From Hydractinia symbiolongicarpus (Eukaryota; Cnidaria; Hydrozoa; Anthoathecata; Hydractiniidae), in contig NC_079879.1 of NCBI RefSeq assembly GCF_029227915.1, positions 32,184,501-32,248,500 on the forward strand: 64,000 nt of DNA, given 5' to 3'. The translations under genes were made by a program, and so were the position numbers. Within the stretch, counting starts at the first letter, position 1, and every line of letters begins with the position of its first letter. The notes under the pieces were generated by a model. It made no database searches, was not told the DNA's origin, and was given only the letters and a program-made list of their open reading frames with translations. Of this stretch, positions 35,151 to 49,369 are shown in pieces.

Positions 35151-38100
35151 GATCTGATAAATGTGTTAAATGAGCCAATTGGACTCCAAGAAATAACATT
35201 TTTCATAATTTGACACGATTGTTGAAACTCAGCGGTTACACTGGCCGCTGTGATAGCGCTTTATTTAAAACTGCAGATAAATAAGTCTATTTTTATTGTG
35301 GAACCAATCTTAGCCGTTAGCTCGCGCTGAAGAAATAGAGAAAGTTTCAAGAATTACATTACATTGTCTTTCTAACGGTATCAGTTTGTTTGAGCTTCAA
35401 GGGTTGTGTCACATATTCGTACCAACATGTATTTAGCGATATGTTTCTGATGTTACTAGGTTGCATCGCTTTTAACGGTGGAACGATTGACTATGTGTCT
35501 TAATTGAACGGATTTTAGACTTTGAACTTATAAATGTGATAAATGAGACAATTGGACCCCCAGAAATAACATTCTTCTTAGTTTGACATGAATGCTCGAC
35601 TTCAGCTTTCACACTGGGCGCTGTGGTAGCGCTTTACTTAAAAATGTAGATAAATAAGTCATTTTTTACTGTGGGACCAATCCTAACCGTTAGCGCGCGC
35701 TGAAGAATGAGAGAAAGTTTCGAAAACTACATTTCATTGACTTTCTAACGGTATCAATCTGTTTGAGTTACAACAGTTGCGTCACATAATCGTACCAACA
35801 TGTATTTAGCGATATGTTTCTGATATTACTAGGTTGCATCGCTTTTAACAGTGAAACGACTTACTGTGGGATTTAATTGAACTGATTTTGGACTTTGATC
35901 TGATAAATGTGTTAAATGAGCCAATTGGACTCCAAGAAATAACATTTTTCATAATTTGACACGATTGTTGGAACTCAGCGGTTACACTGGCCGCTGTGAC
36001 AGCGCTTTATTTAAAACTGCAGATAAACAAGTCAATTTTTATTGTGGAACCAATCCTAGCCGTTAGCTCGCGCTGAAGAAATAGAGAAAGTTTCAAGAAT
36101 TACATTTCATTGTCTTTCTAACGGTATCAGTTTGTTTAAGCTTCAAGGGTTGTGTCACATATTCGTACCAACATGTATTTAACGATATGTTTCTGATGTT
36201 ACTAGGTTGCATCGCTTTTAACGGTGGAACGATTGACTATGTGTCTTAATTGAACGGATTTTAGACTTTGAACTTATAAATGTGATAAATGAGACAATTG
36301 GATCCCCAGAAGTAACATTCTTCTTAATTTGACATGATTGCTCGACTTCAGCTTTCACACTGGCCGCTGTGGTAGCGCTTTACTTAAAAATGTAGATAAA
36401 TAAGTCATTTTTTACTGTGGGACCAATCCTAACCGTTAGCGCGCGCTGAAGAAATAGAGAAAGTTTCAAGAACTACATTTCATTGTCTTTCTAACAGTAT
36501 CAGTTTGTTTGAGCTTCAAGGGTTATGTCACATATTCGTAGCAACATGTATTTAGCGATATGTTTCTGATGTTACTAGGTTGCATCGCTTTTAACGGTGG
36601 AACGATTGACTATGGGACTTAAATGAACTGATTTTAGACTTTAAAGTTACAAATGTGATAAATGAGACAATTGGACCTCCAGAAATAACATTCTTCTTAA
36701 TTTGACATGATTGCTCGACTTCAGCTTTCACACTGGGCGCTGTGGTAGCGCTTTACTTAAAAATGTAGATAAATAAGTCATTTTTTACTGTGGGACCAAT
36801 CCTAACCGTTAGCGCGCGCTGAAGAATGAGAGAAAGTTTCGAAAACTACATTTCATTGACTTTCTAACGGTATCAATCTGTTTGAGTTACAACGGTTGCG
36901 TCACATTTTCGTACCAACTTATATTTAGCGATATGTTTCTGATGTTACTAGGTTGCATCGCTTTTAACAGTGAAACGACTGACTGTGGGATTTAATTGAA
37001 CTGATTTTGGACTCTGATCTGATAAATGTGTTAAATGAGCCAATTGGACTCCAAGAAATAACATTTTTCATAATCTGACACGATTGTTGAAACTCAGCGG
37101 TTACACTGGCCGCTGTGATAGCGCTTTATTTAAAACTGCAGATAAATAAGTCAATTTTTATTGTGGAGCCAATCCTAGCCGTTAGCTCGCGCTGAAGAAA
37201 TAGAGAAAGTTTCAAGAACTACATTTCATTGTCTTTCTAACGGTATCAGTTTGTTTGAGCTTCAAGGGTTGTGTCACATATTCGTACCAACATGTATTTA
37301 GCGATATGTTTCTGATGTTACTAGGTTGCATCGCTTTTAACGGTGGAACGATTGACTATGTGTCTTAATTGAACGGATTTTAGACTTTGAACTTATAAAT
37401 GTGATAAATGAGACAATTGGATCCCCAGAAGTAACATTCTTCTTAATTTGACATGATTGCTCGAACTCAGCGATTACACTGGGCGCTGTGGTAGCGCTTT
37501 ACTTAAAAATGTAGATAAATAAGTCATTTTTTACTGTTGGACCAATCCTAACCGTTAGCGCGCACTGAAGAAAGAGAGACAGCTTCAAAAACTACATTTC
37601 ATTGACTTTCTAACGGTATCAATCTGTTTGAGTTACAACGGTTGCGTCACCTATTCGTACCAACAAGTATTGAGCGATACGTTTCTGATATTACTAGGTT
37701 GCATCGCTTTTAACAGTGAAACGACTGACTGTGGGATTTAATTGAACTGATTTTGGACTTTGGACCTTATAAATGTGTTAAATGAGCCAATTGGACTCCA
37801 AGAAATAACATTTTTCAAAATTTGACGCGATTGTTGGAACTCAGCGATTACTGGCCGCTGTGATAGCGCTTTATTTAAAACTGTAGATAAATAAGTCAAT
37901 TTTTACTTTGGAAACAATCCTAGCCGTTAGCTCGCGCTGAAGAAATAGAGAAAGTTTCAAGAACTACATTTCATTGTCTTTCTAACGGTATCGGTTTGTT
38001 TGAGCTTCAAGGGTTGTGTCACATATTCGTACCAACACGTATTTAGCGATATGTTTCTGATACTGCTAGGTTGCATCCCTTTTAACAGTGAAAAGATTGA

Positions 38101-41100
38101 CTGTGGGACTTAATTGAACTAATTTTGGACTTTGACCTTATATATGTGATAAATGATCCCATTGGACTCCAAGAAATAACATTCTTTTTAATTTGACATG
38201 ATTGCTGGAACTCAGCGATTACACTGGCCGCTGTTATAGCGCTTTATTTAAAACTGTAGATAAATAAGTTATTTTTTACTGTGGTACCATTCCTAGCCGT
38301 TAGCCCGCGCTGAAGAAATAGAGACAGTTTGGAAAACTACATTTCATTGACATTCTAACGGAATCAGACCGTTTGAATTACAACAGTTTGCGTCACATAT
38401 TCGTACCAACATGTGTTTAGCGATATGTTTTTGATATTACTAGGTTCCATCGCTTTTAACGGTGGAACGATTGACTATGTGTCTTAATTGAACGGATTTT
38501 AGACTTTGAACTGATAAATGTGATAAATGAGACAATTGGATCCCCAGAAGTAACATTCTTCTTAATTTGACATGATTGCTCGACTTCAGCTTTCACACTG
38601 GCCGCTGTGGTAGCGCTTTACTTAAAAATGTAGATAAATAAGTCATTTTTTACTGTGGGACGAATCCTAACCGTTAGCGCGCGCTGAAGAAATAGAGAAA
38701 GTTTCAAGAACTACATTTCATTGTCTTTCTAACAGTATCAGTTTGTTTGAGCTTCAAGGGTTATGTCACATATTCGTAGCAACATGTATTTAGCGATATG
38801 TTTCTGATGTTACTAGGTTGCATCGCTTTTAACGGTGGAACGATTGACTATGGGACTTAAATGAACTGATTTTAGACTTTAAACTTACAAATGTGATAAA
38901 TGAGACAATTGGACCCCCAGAAATAACATTCTTCTTAATTTGACATGATTGCTCGACTTCAGCTTTCACACTGGGCGCTGTGGTAGCGCTTTACTTAAAA
39001 ATGTAGATAAATAAGTCATTTTTTACTGTGGGACCAATCCTAACCGTTAGCGCGCGCTGAAGAATGAGAGAAAGTTTCGAAAACTACATTTCATTGACTT
39101 TCTAACGGTATCAATCTGTTTGAGTTACAACGGTTGCGTCACATAATCGTACCAACATGTATTTAGCGATATGTTTCTGATATTACTAGGTTGCATCGCT
39201 TTTAACAGTGAAACGACTTACTGTGGGATTTAATTGAGCTGATTTTGGACTTTGATCTGATAAATGTGTTAAATGAGCCAATTGGACTCCAAGAAATAAC
39301 ATTTTTCATAATTTGACACGATTGTTGGAACTGAGCGGTTACACTGGCCGCTGTGATAGCGCTTTATTTAAAACTGCAGATAAATAAGTCAATTTTTATT
39401 GTGGAACCAATCCTAGCCGTTAGCTCGCGCTGAAGAAATAGAGAAAGTTTCAAGAACTACATTTCATTGTCTTTCTAACGGTATCAGTTTGTTTGAGCTT
39501 CAAGGGTTGTGTCACATATTCGTACCAACATGTATTTAACGATATGTTTCTGATGTTACTAGGTTGCATCGCTTTTAACGGTGGAACGATTGACTATGTG
39601 TCTTAATTGAACGGATTTTAGACTTTGAACTTATAAATGTGATAAATGAGACAATTGGATCCCCAGAAGTAACATTCTTCCTAATTTGACATGATTGCTC
39701 GACTTCAGCTTTCACACTGGCCGCTGTGGTAGCGCTTTACTTAAAAATGTAGATAAATAAGTCATTTTTTACTGTGGGACCAATCCTAACCGTTAGCGCG
39801 CGCTGAAGAAATAGAGAAAGTTTCAAGAACTGCATTTCATTGTCTTTCTAACAGTATTAGTTTGTTTGAGCTTCAAGGGTTATGTCACATATTCGTAGCA
39901 ACATGTATTTAGCGATATGTTTCTGATGTTACTAGGTTGCATCGCTTTTAACGGTGGAACGATTGACTATGGGACTTAAATGAAATGATTTTAGACTTTA
40001 AAGTTACAAATGTGATAAATGAGACAATTGGACCCCCAGAAATAACATTCTTCTTAATTTGACATGATTGCTCGACTTCAGCTTTCACACTGGGCGCTGT
40101 GGTAGCGCTTTACTTAAAAATGTAGATAAATAAGTCATTTTTTACTGTGGGACCAATCCTAACCGTTAGCGCGCGCTAAAGAATGAGAGAAAGTTTCGAA
40201 AACTACATTTCATTGACTTTCTAACGGTATCAATCTGTTTGAGTTACAACGGTTGCGTCACATAATCGTACCAACATGTATTTAGCGATATGTTTCTGAT
40301 GTTACTAGGTTGCATCGCTTTTAACGGTTTAACGATTCACTAAGGGACTTAATTGCACTGATTTTGGACTTTGACCTTATATATGTGATAAATGAGCCTA
40401 TTGGACTCCAAGAAATAACATTCTTCTTAATTTGACATGATTGCTGGAACTCAGCGATTACACTGGCCGCTGTTATAGCGCTTTATTTAAAACTGTAGAT
40501 AAATAAGTTATTTTTTACTGTGGGACCAATCCTAGCCGTTAGCCCGCGCTGAAGAAATAGAGACAGTTTGGAAAACTACATTTCATTGACTTTCTAACAG
40601 TATCAGTTTGTTTGAGCTTCAAGGATTGTGTCACATATTCGTACCAACATGTATTTAGCAATATGTTTCTGATGTTACTAGGTTGCATCGCTCTTAACGG
40701 TGGAACGATTGACTATTGGACTTAATTGAACTGATTTTAGACTTTAAACTTATAAATGTGATAAATGAAGCAATTGGATCCCCAGAAGTAACATTCTTCT
40801 TAATTTGACATGATTGCTCGACTTAAGCTTTCACACTGGGCGCTGTGGTAGCGCTTTACTTAAAAATGTAGATAAATAAGTCATTTTTTACTGTGGGACC
40901 AACCCTAACCGTTAGCGCGCGCTGAAGAAATAGAGAAAGTTTCGAAAACTACATTTCATTGACTTTCTAACGGTATCAGTCCGTTTGAGTTACAACGGTT
41001 GCGTCACATTTTCGTACCAACTTATATTTAGCGATATGTTTCTGATATTACTAGGTTGCATCGCTTTTAACAGTGAAACGACTGACTGTGGGATTTATTT

Positions 41101-41400
41101 GAACTGATTTTGGACTCTGATCTGATAAATGTGTTAAATGAGCCAATTGGACTCCAAGAAATAACATTTTTCATAATCTGACACGATTGTTGGAACTCAG
41201 CGGTTACACTGGCCGCTGTGATAGCGCTTTATTTAAAACTGCAGATAAATAAGTCAATTTTTATTGTGGAGCCAATCCTAGCCGTTAGCTCGCGCTGAAG
41301 AAATAGAGAAAGTTTCAAGAAATACATTTCATTGTCTTTCTAACGGTATCAGTTTGTTTGAGCTTCAAGGGTTGTGTCACATATTCGTACCAACATGTAT
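35151..41400 (+). repeat. Mosaic satellite region with 2-, 3-, 5- and 6-monomer spacing
   Basis: The marker 'gatctgataaatgtgttaaa' occurs at 35151, 35897, 37016, 39254 and 41119, with spacings of 746, 1119, 2238 and 1865 bp, that is 2, 3, 6 and 5 monomers. A second marker, 'gggttatgtcacatattcgtagcaac', occurs near 36521, 38759 and 39878. The changing spacings show repeated shuffling of the same few subfamilies. One monomer near 37850 lacks ACA ('cgattactggccg'). Confidence 0.65.
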
Positions 41401-41537
41401 TTAGCGATATGTTTCTGATGTTACTAGGTTGCATCGCTTTTAACGGTGGAACGATTGACTATGTGTCTTAATTGAACGGATTTTAGACTTTGAACTTATA
41501 AATGTGATAAATGAGACAATGGGATCCCCAGAAGTAA

Positions 41538-43420
41538 CATTCTTCTTAATTTGACATGATTGCTCGACTTCAGCTTTCACACTGGCCGCTGTGGTAGCTC
41601 TTTACTTAAAAATGTGGATAAATAAGTCATTTTTTACCGTGGGACCAATCCTAACCGGTAGCGCGCGCTGAAGAAATAGAGAAAGTTTCAAGAACTACAT
41701 TTCATTGACTTACTAATGGTATCAGTCCGTTTGAGTTACAACGGTTTGCGTCACATATTCGTACCAACATGTGCTTAGCGATATGTTTCTGATATTACTA
41801 GGTTCCATCGCTTTTAACAGTGAAACGATTGCCTGTGTGAGTTAATTGAACTGATTTTAGACTTCAAACTTATAAATGTGATAAATGAGACAATTGGATC
41901 CCAAGAAATAACATTCTTCTTAATTTGACATGATTGCTCGACTTCGGCTATTACAGTGGGCTCTGTGGTTGTTCTTTATTTGAAAGTGTAGATAACTAAG
42001 TCATTTTTTACTGGGGGACAAATCCTAGCCGTTAGCGCGCGCTGACGAAGTAGAATCAGTTTCAAAAACTACATCTCATTGACTTACTAACGGCATCAGT
42101 CCGTTTCACCTACAACGGTTGCGTCAGCTATTTGTACCAACATGTATTTAGCGATATGTTTCTGATATTACTAGGTTGCATTGCTTTTAACGGTGAAACG
42201 ATTGACTGTGGGACTTAATTGAACTGATTTTGGACTTTGACCTTGTTAATGTGATAAATGAGCCAATTCGACTCCAAGAAATAACATTCTTCTTAATTTG
42301 ACATGATTGCTGTAACTCAGCGATAACAATGGCCGCTGTGATAGCGCTTTACTTAAAAATGTAGATAAATAAGTCATTTTTTACTGTGGGACCAATCCTA
42401 GCCGTTAGCTCGCGCTGAAGAAATAGAGAAAGTTTCAAGAACTACATTTCATTGTCTTTCTAACGGTATCAGTTTGTTTGAGTTTCAAGGGTTGTGTCAC
42501 ATGTTCGTAGCAACATGTATTTAGCGATATGTTTCTGATGTTACTAGGTTGCATCGCTTTTAACGGTGGAACGATTGACTATGGGACTGAAATGAACTGA
42601 TTTTAGACTTTAAACTTACAAATGTGATAAATGAGACAATTGGACCCCCAGAAATAACATTCTTCTTAATTTGACATGATTGCTCGACTTTAGCTTTCAC
42701 ACTGGGCGCTGTGGTAGCGCTTTACTTAAAAATGTAGATAAATAAGTCAATTTTTACTGTGGGACCAATCCTACCCGTTAGCGCGCGCTGAAGAATTAGA
42801 GAAAGTTTCGAAAACTACATTTCATTGACTTTCTAACGGTATCAGTCCGTTTGAGTTACAACGGTTGCGTCACATAATCGTACCAACATGTATTTAGCGA
42901 TATGTTTCTGATGTTACTAGGTTGCATCGCCTTTAACGGTGGAACGATTCACTATGGGACTTAATTGAACTGATTTTAGACTTTAAACCTATAAATGTGA
43001 TAAATGAGACAATTGGACCCCAGAAATAACATTCTTCTTAATTTGACATGATTGCTCGAACTCAGCGATTACACTGGGCGCTGTGGTAGCGCTTTACTTA
43101 AAAATGTAGATAAATAAGTCATTTTTTACTGTTGGACCAATCCTAACCGTTAGCGCGCGCTGAAGAAAGAGAGACAGCTTCAAAAACTACATTTCATTGA
43201 CTTTCTAACGGTATCAATCTGTTTGAGTTACAACGGTTGCGTCACCTATTCGTACCAACAAGTATTGAGCGATACTTTTCTGATACTGCTAGGTTGCATC
43301 GCTTTTAACAGTGAAAAGATTGACTGTGGGACTTAATTGAACTGATTTTGGACTTTGACCTTATATATGTGATAAATGAGCCTATTGGACTCCAAGAAAT
43401 AACATTCTTCTTAATTTGAC
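41538..43420 (+). repeat. Five-monomer block duplicated 21 monomers downstream (first copy)
   Basis: The block starts with a 'gtagctctttac...ttaccgtggg...accggtagcg' monomer, then 'cttactaatggtatcag...atgtgcttagcg', then a 'gctgacgaagtagaatcag...gcgtcagctatttg' monomer, then 'gctgtaactcagcgataacaatggcc'. The same order recurs from 49370, exactly 7832 bp on (21 monomers). The 'gcgtcagctatttg' variant is found only in these two places. Part of it (from about 42300) also matches about 48260-49370. Confidence 0.72.
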
Positions 43421-46400
43421 ATGATTGCTCGACTTCAGCTTTCACACTGGCCGCTGTGGTAGCTCTTTACTTAAAAATGTAGATAAATATGTCATTTTTT
43501 ACCGTGGGACCAATCCTAACCGGTAGCGCGCTGAAGAAATAGAGAAAGTTTCAAGAACTACATTTCATTGACTTACTAATGGTATCAGTCCGATTGAGTT
43601 ACAACGGTTTGCGTCACATATTCGTACCAACAAGTATTGAGTGATACTTTTCTGATACTGCTAGGTTGCATCGCTTTTAACAGTGAAAAGATTGACTGTG
43701 GGACTTAATTGAACTGATTTTGGACTTTGACCTTATATATGTGATAAATGAGCCTAATGGACTCCAAGAAATAACATCCTTCTTAGTTTGACATGATTGC
43801 TCGACTTCAGCTTTCACACTGGCCGCTGTGGTAGCTCTTTACTTAAAAATGTAGATAAATATGTCATTTTTTACCGTGGGACCAATCCTAACCGGTAGCG
43901 CGCGCTGAAGAAATAGAGAAAGTTTCAAGAACTACATTTCATTGACTTACTAATGGTATCAGTTTGTTTGAGTTTCAAGGGTTGTGTCACATATTCGTAG
44001 CAACATGTATTTAGCGATATGTTTCTGATGTTACTAGGTTGCATCGCTTTTAACGGTGGAACGATTGACTATGGGACTGAAATGAACTGATTTTAGACTT
44101 TAAACTTACAAATGTGATAAATGAGACAATTGGACCCCCAGAAATAACATTCTTCTTAATTTGACATGATTGCTCGACTTTAGTTTTCACACTGGGCGCT
44201 GTGGTAGCGCTTTACTTAAAAATGTAGATAAATAAGTCATTTTTTACTGTGGGACCAATCCTACCCGTTAGCGCGCGCTGAAGAATTAGAGAAAGTTTCG
44301 AAAACTACATTTCATTGACTTTCTAACGGTATCAGTCCGTTTGAGTTACAACGGTTGCGTCACATAATCGTACCAACATGTATTTAGCGATATGTTTCTG
44401 ATGTTACTAGGTTGCATCGCTTTTAACGGTGGAACGATTCACTATGGGACTTAATTGAACTGATTTTAGACTTTAAACCTATAAATGTGATAAATGAGAC
44501 AATTGGACCCCAGAAATAACATTCTTCTTAATTTGACATGATTGCTCGAACTCAGCGATTACACTGGGCGCTGTGGTAGCGCTTTACTTAAAAATGCAGA
44601 TAAATAAGTCATTTTTTACTGTTGGACCAATCCTAACCGTTAGCGCGCGCTGAAGAAAGAGAGACAGCTTCAAAAACTATATTTCATTGACTTTCTAACG
44701 GTATCAATCTGTTTGAGTTACAACGGTTGCGTCACCTATTCGTACCAACAAGTATTGAGCGATACTTTTCTGATACTGCTAGGTTGCATCGCTTTTAACA
44801 GTGAAAAGATTGACTGTGGGACTTAATTGAACTGATTTTGGACTTTGACCTTATATATGTGATAAATGAGCCTATTGGACTCCAAGAAATAACATTCTTC
44901 TTAGTTTGACATAATTGCTTGACTTCAGCTTTCACACTGGCCGCTGTGGTAGCTCTTTACTTAAAAATGTAGATAAATATGTCATTTTTTACCGTGGGAC
45001 CAATCCTAACCGGTAGCGCGCGCTGAAGAAATAGAGAAAGTTTCAAGAACTACATTTCATTGACTTACTAATGGTATCAGTCCGTTTGAGTTACAACGGT
45101 TTGCGTCACATATTCGTACCAACATGTGCTTAGCGATATGTTTCTGATGTTACTAGGTTGCATCGCTTTTAACGGTGGAACGATTCACTAAGGGACTTAA
45201 TTGCACTGATTTTGGACTTTGACCTTATATATGTGATAAATGAGCCTATTGGACTCCAAGAAATAACATTCTTCTTAATTTGACATGATTGCTGGAACTC
45301 AGCGATTACACTGGCCGCTGTTATAGCGCTTTATTTAAAACTGTAGATAAATAAGTTATTTTTTACTGTGGGACCAATCCTAACCGTTAGCGCGCGCTGA
45401 AGAAATAGAGAAAGTTTCGAAAACTACATTTCATTGACTTTCTAACGGTATCAGTCCGTTTGAGTTACAACGGTTGCGTCACATTTTCGTACCAACTTAT
45501 ATTTAGCGATATGTTTCTGATATTACTAGGTTGCATCGCTTTTAACAGTGAAACGACTGACTGTGGGATTTAATTGAACTGATTTTGGACTCTGATCTGA
45601 TAAATGTGTTAAATGAGCCAATTGGACTCCAAGAAATAACATTTTTCATAATCTGACACGATTGTTGGAACTCAGCGGTTACACTGGCCGCTGTGATAGC
45701 GCTTTATTTAAAACTGCAGATAAATAAGTCAATTTTTATTGTGGAGCCAATCCTAGCCGTTAGCTCGCGCTGAAGAAATAGAGAAAGTTTCAAGAACTAC
45801 ATTTCATTGTCTTTCTAACGGTATCAGTTTGTTTGAGCTTCAAGGGTTGTGTCACATATTCGTACCAACATGTATTTAGCGATATGTTTCTGATGTTACT
45901 AGGTTGCATCGCTTTTAACGGTGGAACGATTGACTATGTGTCTTAATTGAACGGATTTTAGACTTTGAACTTATAAATGTGATAAATGAGACAATTGGAT
46001 CCCCAGGAATAACATTCTTCTTAATTTGACATGATTGCTCGTTTTCAGCTTTCACACTGGCCGCTGTGGTAGCTCTTTACTTAAAAATGTAGATAAATAA
46101 GTCATTTTTTACCGTGGGACCAATCCTAACCGGTAGCGCGCGCTGAAGAAATAGAGAAAGTTTCAAGAACTACATTTCATTGACTTACTAATGGTATCAG
46201 TCCGTTTGAGTTACAACGGTTTGCGTCACATATTCGTACCAACATGTGCTTAGCGATATGTTTCTGATATTACTAGGTTCCATCGCTTTTAACGGTGAAA
46301 CGATTGCCTGTGTGAGTTAATTGAACTGATTTTAGACTTCAAACTTATAAATGTAATAAATGAGACAATTGGATCCCAAGAAAAAACATTCTTCTTAATT

Positions 46401-47132
46401 TGACATGATTGCTCGACTTTAGCTTTCACACTGGGCGCTGTGGTAGCGGTTTACTTAAAAATGTAGATAAATAAGTCATTTTTTACTGTGGGACCAATCC
46501 TACCCGTTAGCGCGCGCTGAAGAATTAGAGAAAGTTTCGAAAACTACATTTCATTGACTTTCTAACGGTATCAGTCCGTTTGAGTTACAACGGTTGCGTC
46601 ACATAATCGTACCAACATGTATTTAGCGATATGTTTCTGATGTTACTAGGTTGCATCGCTTTTGACGGTGGAACGATTCACTATGGGACTTAATTGAACT
46701 GATTTTAGACTTTAAACCTATAAATGTGATAAATGAGACAATTGGACCCCAGAAATAACAATCTTTTTAATTTGACATGATTGCTCGAACTCAGCGATTA
46801 CACTGGGCGCTGTGGTAGCGCTTTACTTAAAAATGTAGATAAATAAGTCATTTTTTACTGTTGGACCAATCCTAACCGTTAGCGCGCGCTGAAGAAATAG
46901 AGAAAGTTTCAAGAACTACATTTCATTGACTTACTAATGGTATCAGTCCGTTTGAGTTACAACGGTTTGCGTCACATATTCGTACCAACATGTGCTTAGC
47001 GATATGTTTCTGATGCTACTAGGTTGCATCGGTTTTAACGGTGGAACGATTCACTAAGGGACTTAATTGCACTGATTTTGGACTTTGACCTTATATATGT
47101 GATAAATGAGCCTATTGGACTCCAAGAAATAA

Positions 47133-47878
47133 CATTCTTCTTAATTTGACATGATTGCTGGAACTCAGCGATTACACTGGCCGCTGTTATAGCGCTTTAT
47201 TTAAAACTGTAGATAAATAAGTCATTTTTTACTGTTGGACCAATCCTAACCGTTAGCGCGCGCTGAAGAAATAGAGAAAGTTTCAAGAACTACATTTCAT
47301 TGACTTTCTAACGGTATCAGTCCGTTTGAGTTACAACGGTTGCGTCACATTTTCGTACCAACTTATATTTAGCGATATGTTTCTGATATTACTAGGTTGC
47401 ATCGCTTTTAACAGTGAAACGATTGCCTGTGTGAGTTAATTGAACTGATTTTAGACTTCAAACTTATAAATGTGATAAATGAGACAATTGGATCCCAAGA
47501 AATAACATTCTTCTTAATTTGACATGATTGCTGGAACTCAGCGATTACACTGGCCGCTGTTATAGCGCTTTATTTAAAACTGTAGATAAATAAGTTATTT
47601 TTTACTGTGGGACCAATCCTAACCGTTAGCGCGCGCTGAAGAAATAGAGAAAGTTTCGAAAACTACATTTCATTGACTTTCTAACGGTATCAGTCCGTTT
47701 GAGTTACAACGGTTGCGTCACATTTTCGTACCAACTTATATTTAGCGATATGTTTCTGATATTACTAGGTTGCATCGCTTTTAACAGTGAAACGATTGCC
47801 TGTGTGAGTTAATTGAACTGATTTTAGACTTCAAACTTATAAATGTGATAAATGAGACAATTGGATCCCAAGAAATAA
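47133..47878 (+). repeat. Tandem pair of closely related monomers (373 bp each)
   Basis: Monomers 47133-47505 and 47506-47878 share 'gctggaactcagcgattacactggccgctgttatag', 'accaacttatatttagcg' and 'cgattgcctgtgtgagttaattg' in the same arrangement. They differ in the middle ('gttattttttactgtggg' against 'gtcattttttactgttgg', 'ttcgaaaac' against 'ttcaagaac'). The pattern suggests a single-monomer duplication followed by partial conversion. Confidence 0.6.
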
Positions 47879-49369
47879 CATTCTTCTTAATTTGACATGA
47901 TTGCTCGACTTCCGCAATTACAGTGGGCTCTGTGGTAGCGCTTTACTTAAAAATGTAGATAAATAAGTCATTTTTTACTGTTGGACCAATCCTAACCGTT
48001 AGCGCGCGCTGAAGAAAGAGAGACAGCTTCAAAAACTACATTTCATTGACTTTCTAACGGTATCAATCTGTTTGAGTTACAACGGTTGCGTCACCTATTC
48101 GTACCAACAAGTATTGAGCGATACTTTTCTGATACTGCTAGGTTGCATCGCTTTTAACAGTGAAAAGATTGACTGTGGGACTTAATTGAACTGATTTTGG
48201 ACTTTGACCTTATATATGTGATAAATGAGCCAATTCGACTCCAAGAAATAACATTCTTCTTAATTTGACATGATTGCTGTAACTCAGCGATAACAATGGC
48301 CGCTGTGATAGCGCTTTACTTAAAAATGTAGATAAATAAGTCATTTTTTACTGTGGGACCAATCCTAGCCGTTAGCTCGCGCTGAAGAAATAGAGAAAGT
48401 TTCAAGAACTACATTTCATTGTCTTTCTAACGGTATCAGTTTGTTTGAGTTTCAAGGGTTGTGTCACATATTCGTAGCAACATGTATTTAGCGATATGTT
48501 TCTGATGTTACTAGGTTGCATCGCTTTTAACGGTGGAACGATTGACTATGGGACTGAAATGAACTGATTTTAGACTTTAAACTTACAAATGTGATAAATT
48601 AGACAATTGGACCTCCAGAAATAACATTCTTCTTAATTTGACATGATTGCTCGACTTTAGCTTTCACACTGGGCGCTGTGGTAGCGGTTTACTTAAAAAT
48701 GTAGATAAATAAGTCATTTTTTACTGTGGGACCAATCCTAACCGTTAGCGCGCGCTGAAGAATTAGAGAAAGTTTCGAAAACTACATTTCATTGACTTTC
48801 TAACGGTATCAGTCCGTTTGAGTTACAACGGTTGCGTCACATAATCGTACCAACATGTATTTAGCGATATGTTTCTGATGTTACTAGGTTGTATCGCTTT
48901 TAACGGTGGAACGATTCACTATGGGACTTAATTGAACTGATTTTAGACTTTAAACCTATAAATGTGATAAATGGGACAATTGGATCCCAGAAATAACATT
49001 CTTTTTAATTTGACATGATTGCTCGAACTCAGCGATTACACTGGGCGCTGTGGTAGCGCTTTACTTAAAAATGTAGATAAATAAGTCATTTTTTACTGTT
49101 GGACCAATCCTAATCGTTAGCGCGCGCTGAAGAAAGAGAGACAGCTTCAAAAACTACATTTCATTGACTTTCTAACGGTATCAATCTGTTTGAGTTACAA
49201 CGGTTGCGTCACCTATTCGTACCAACAAGTATTGGGCGATACTTTTCTGATACTGCTAGGTTGCATCGCTTTTAACAGTGAAAAGATTGACTGTGGGACT
49301 TAATTGAACTGATTTTGGACTTTGACCTTATATATGTGATAAATGAGCCTATTGGACTCCAAGAAATAA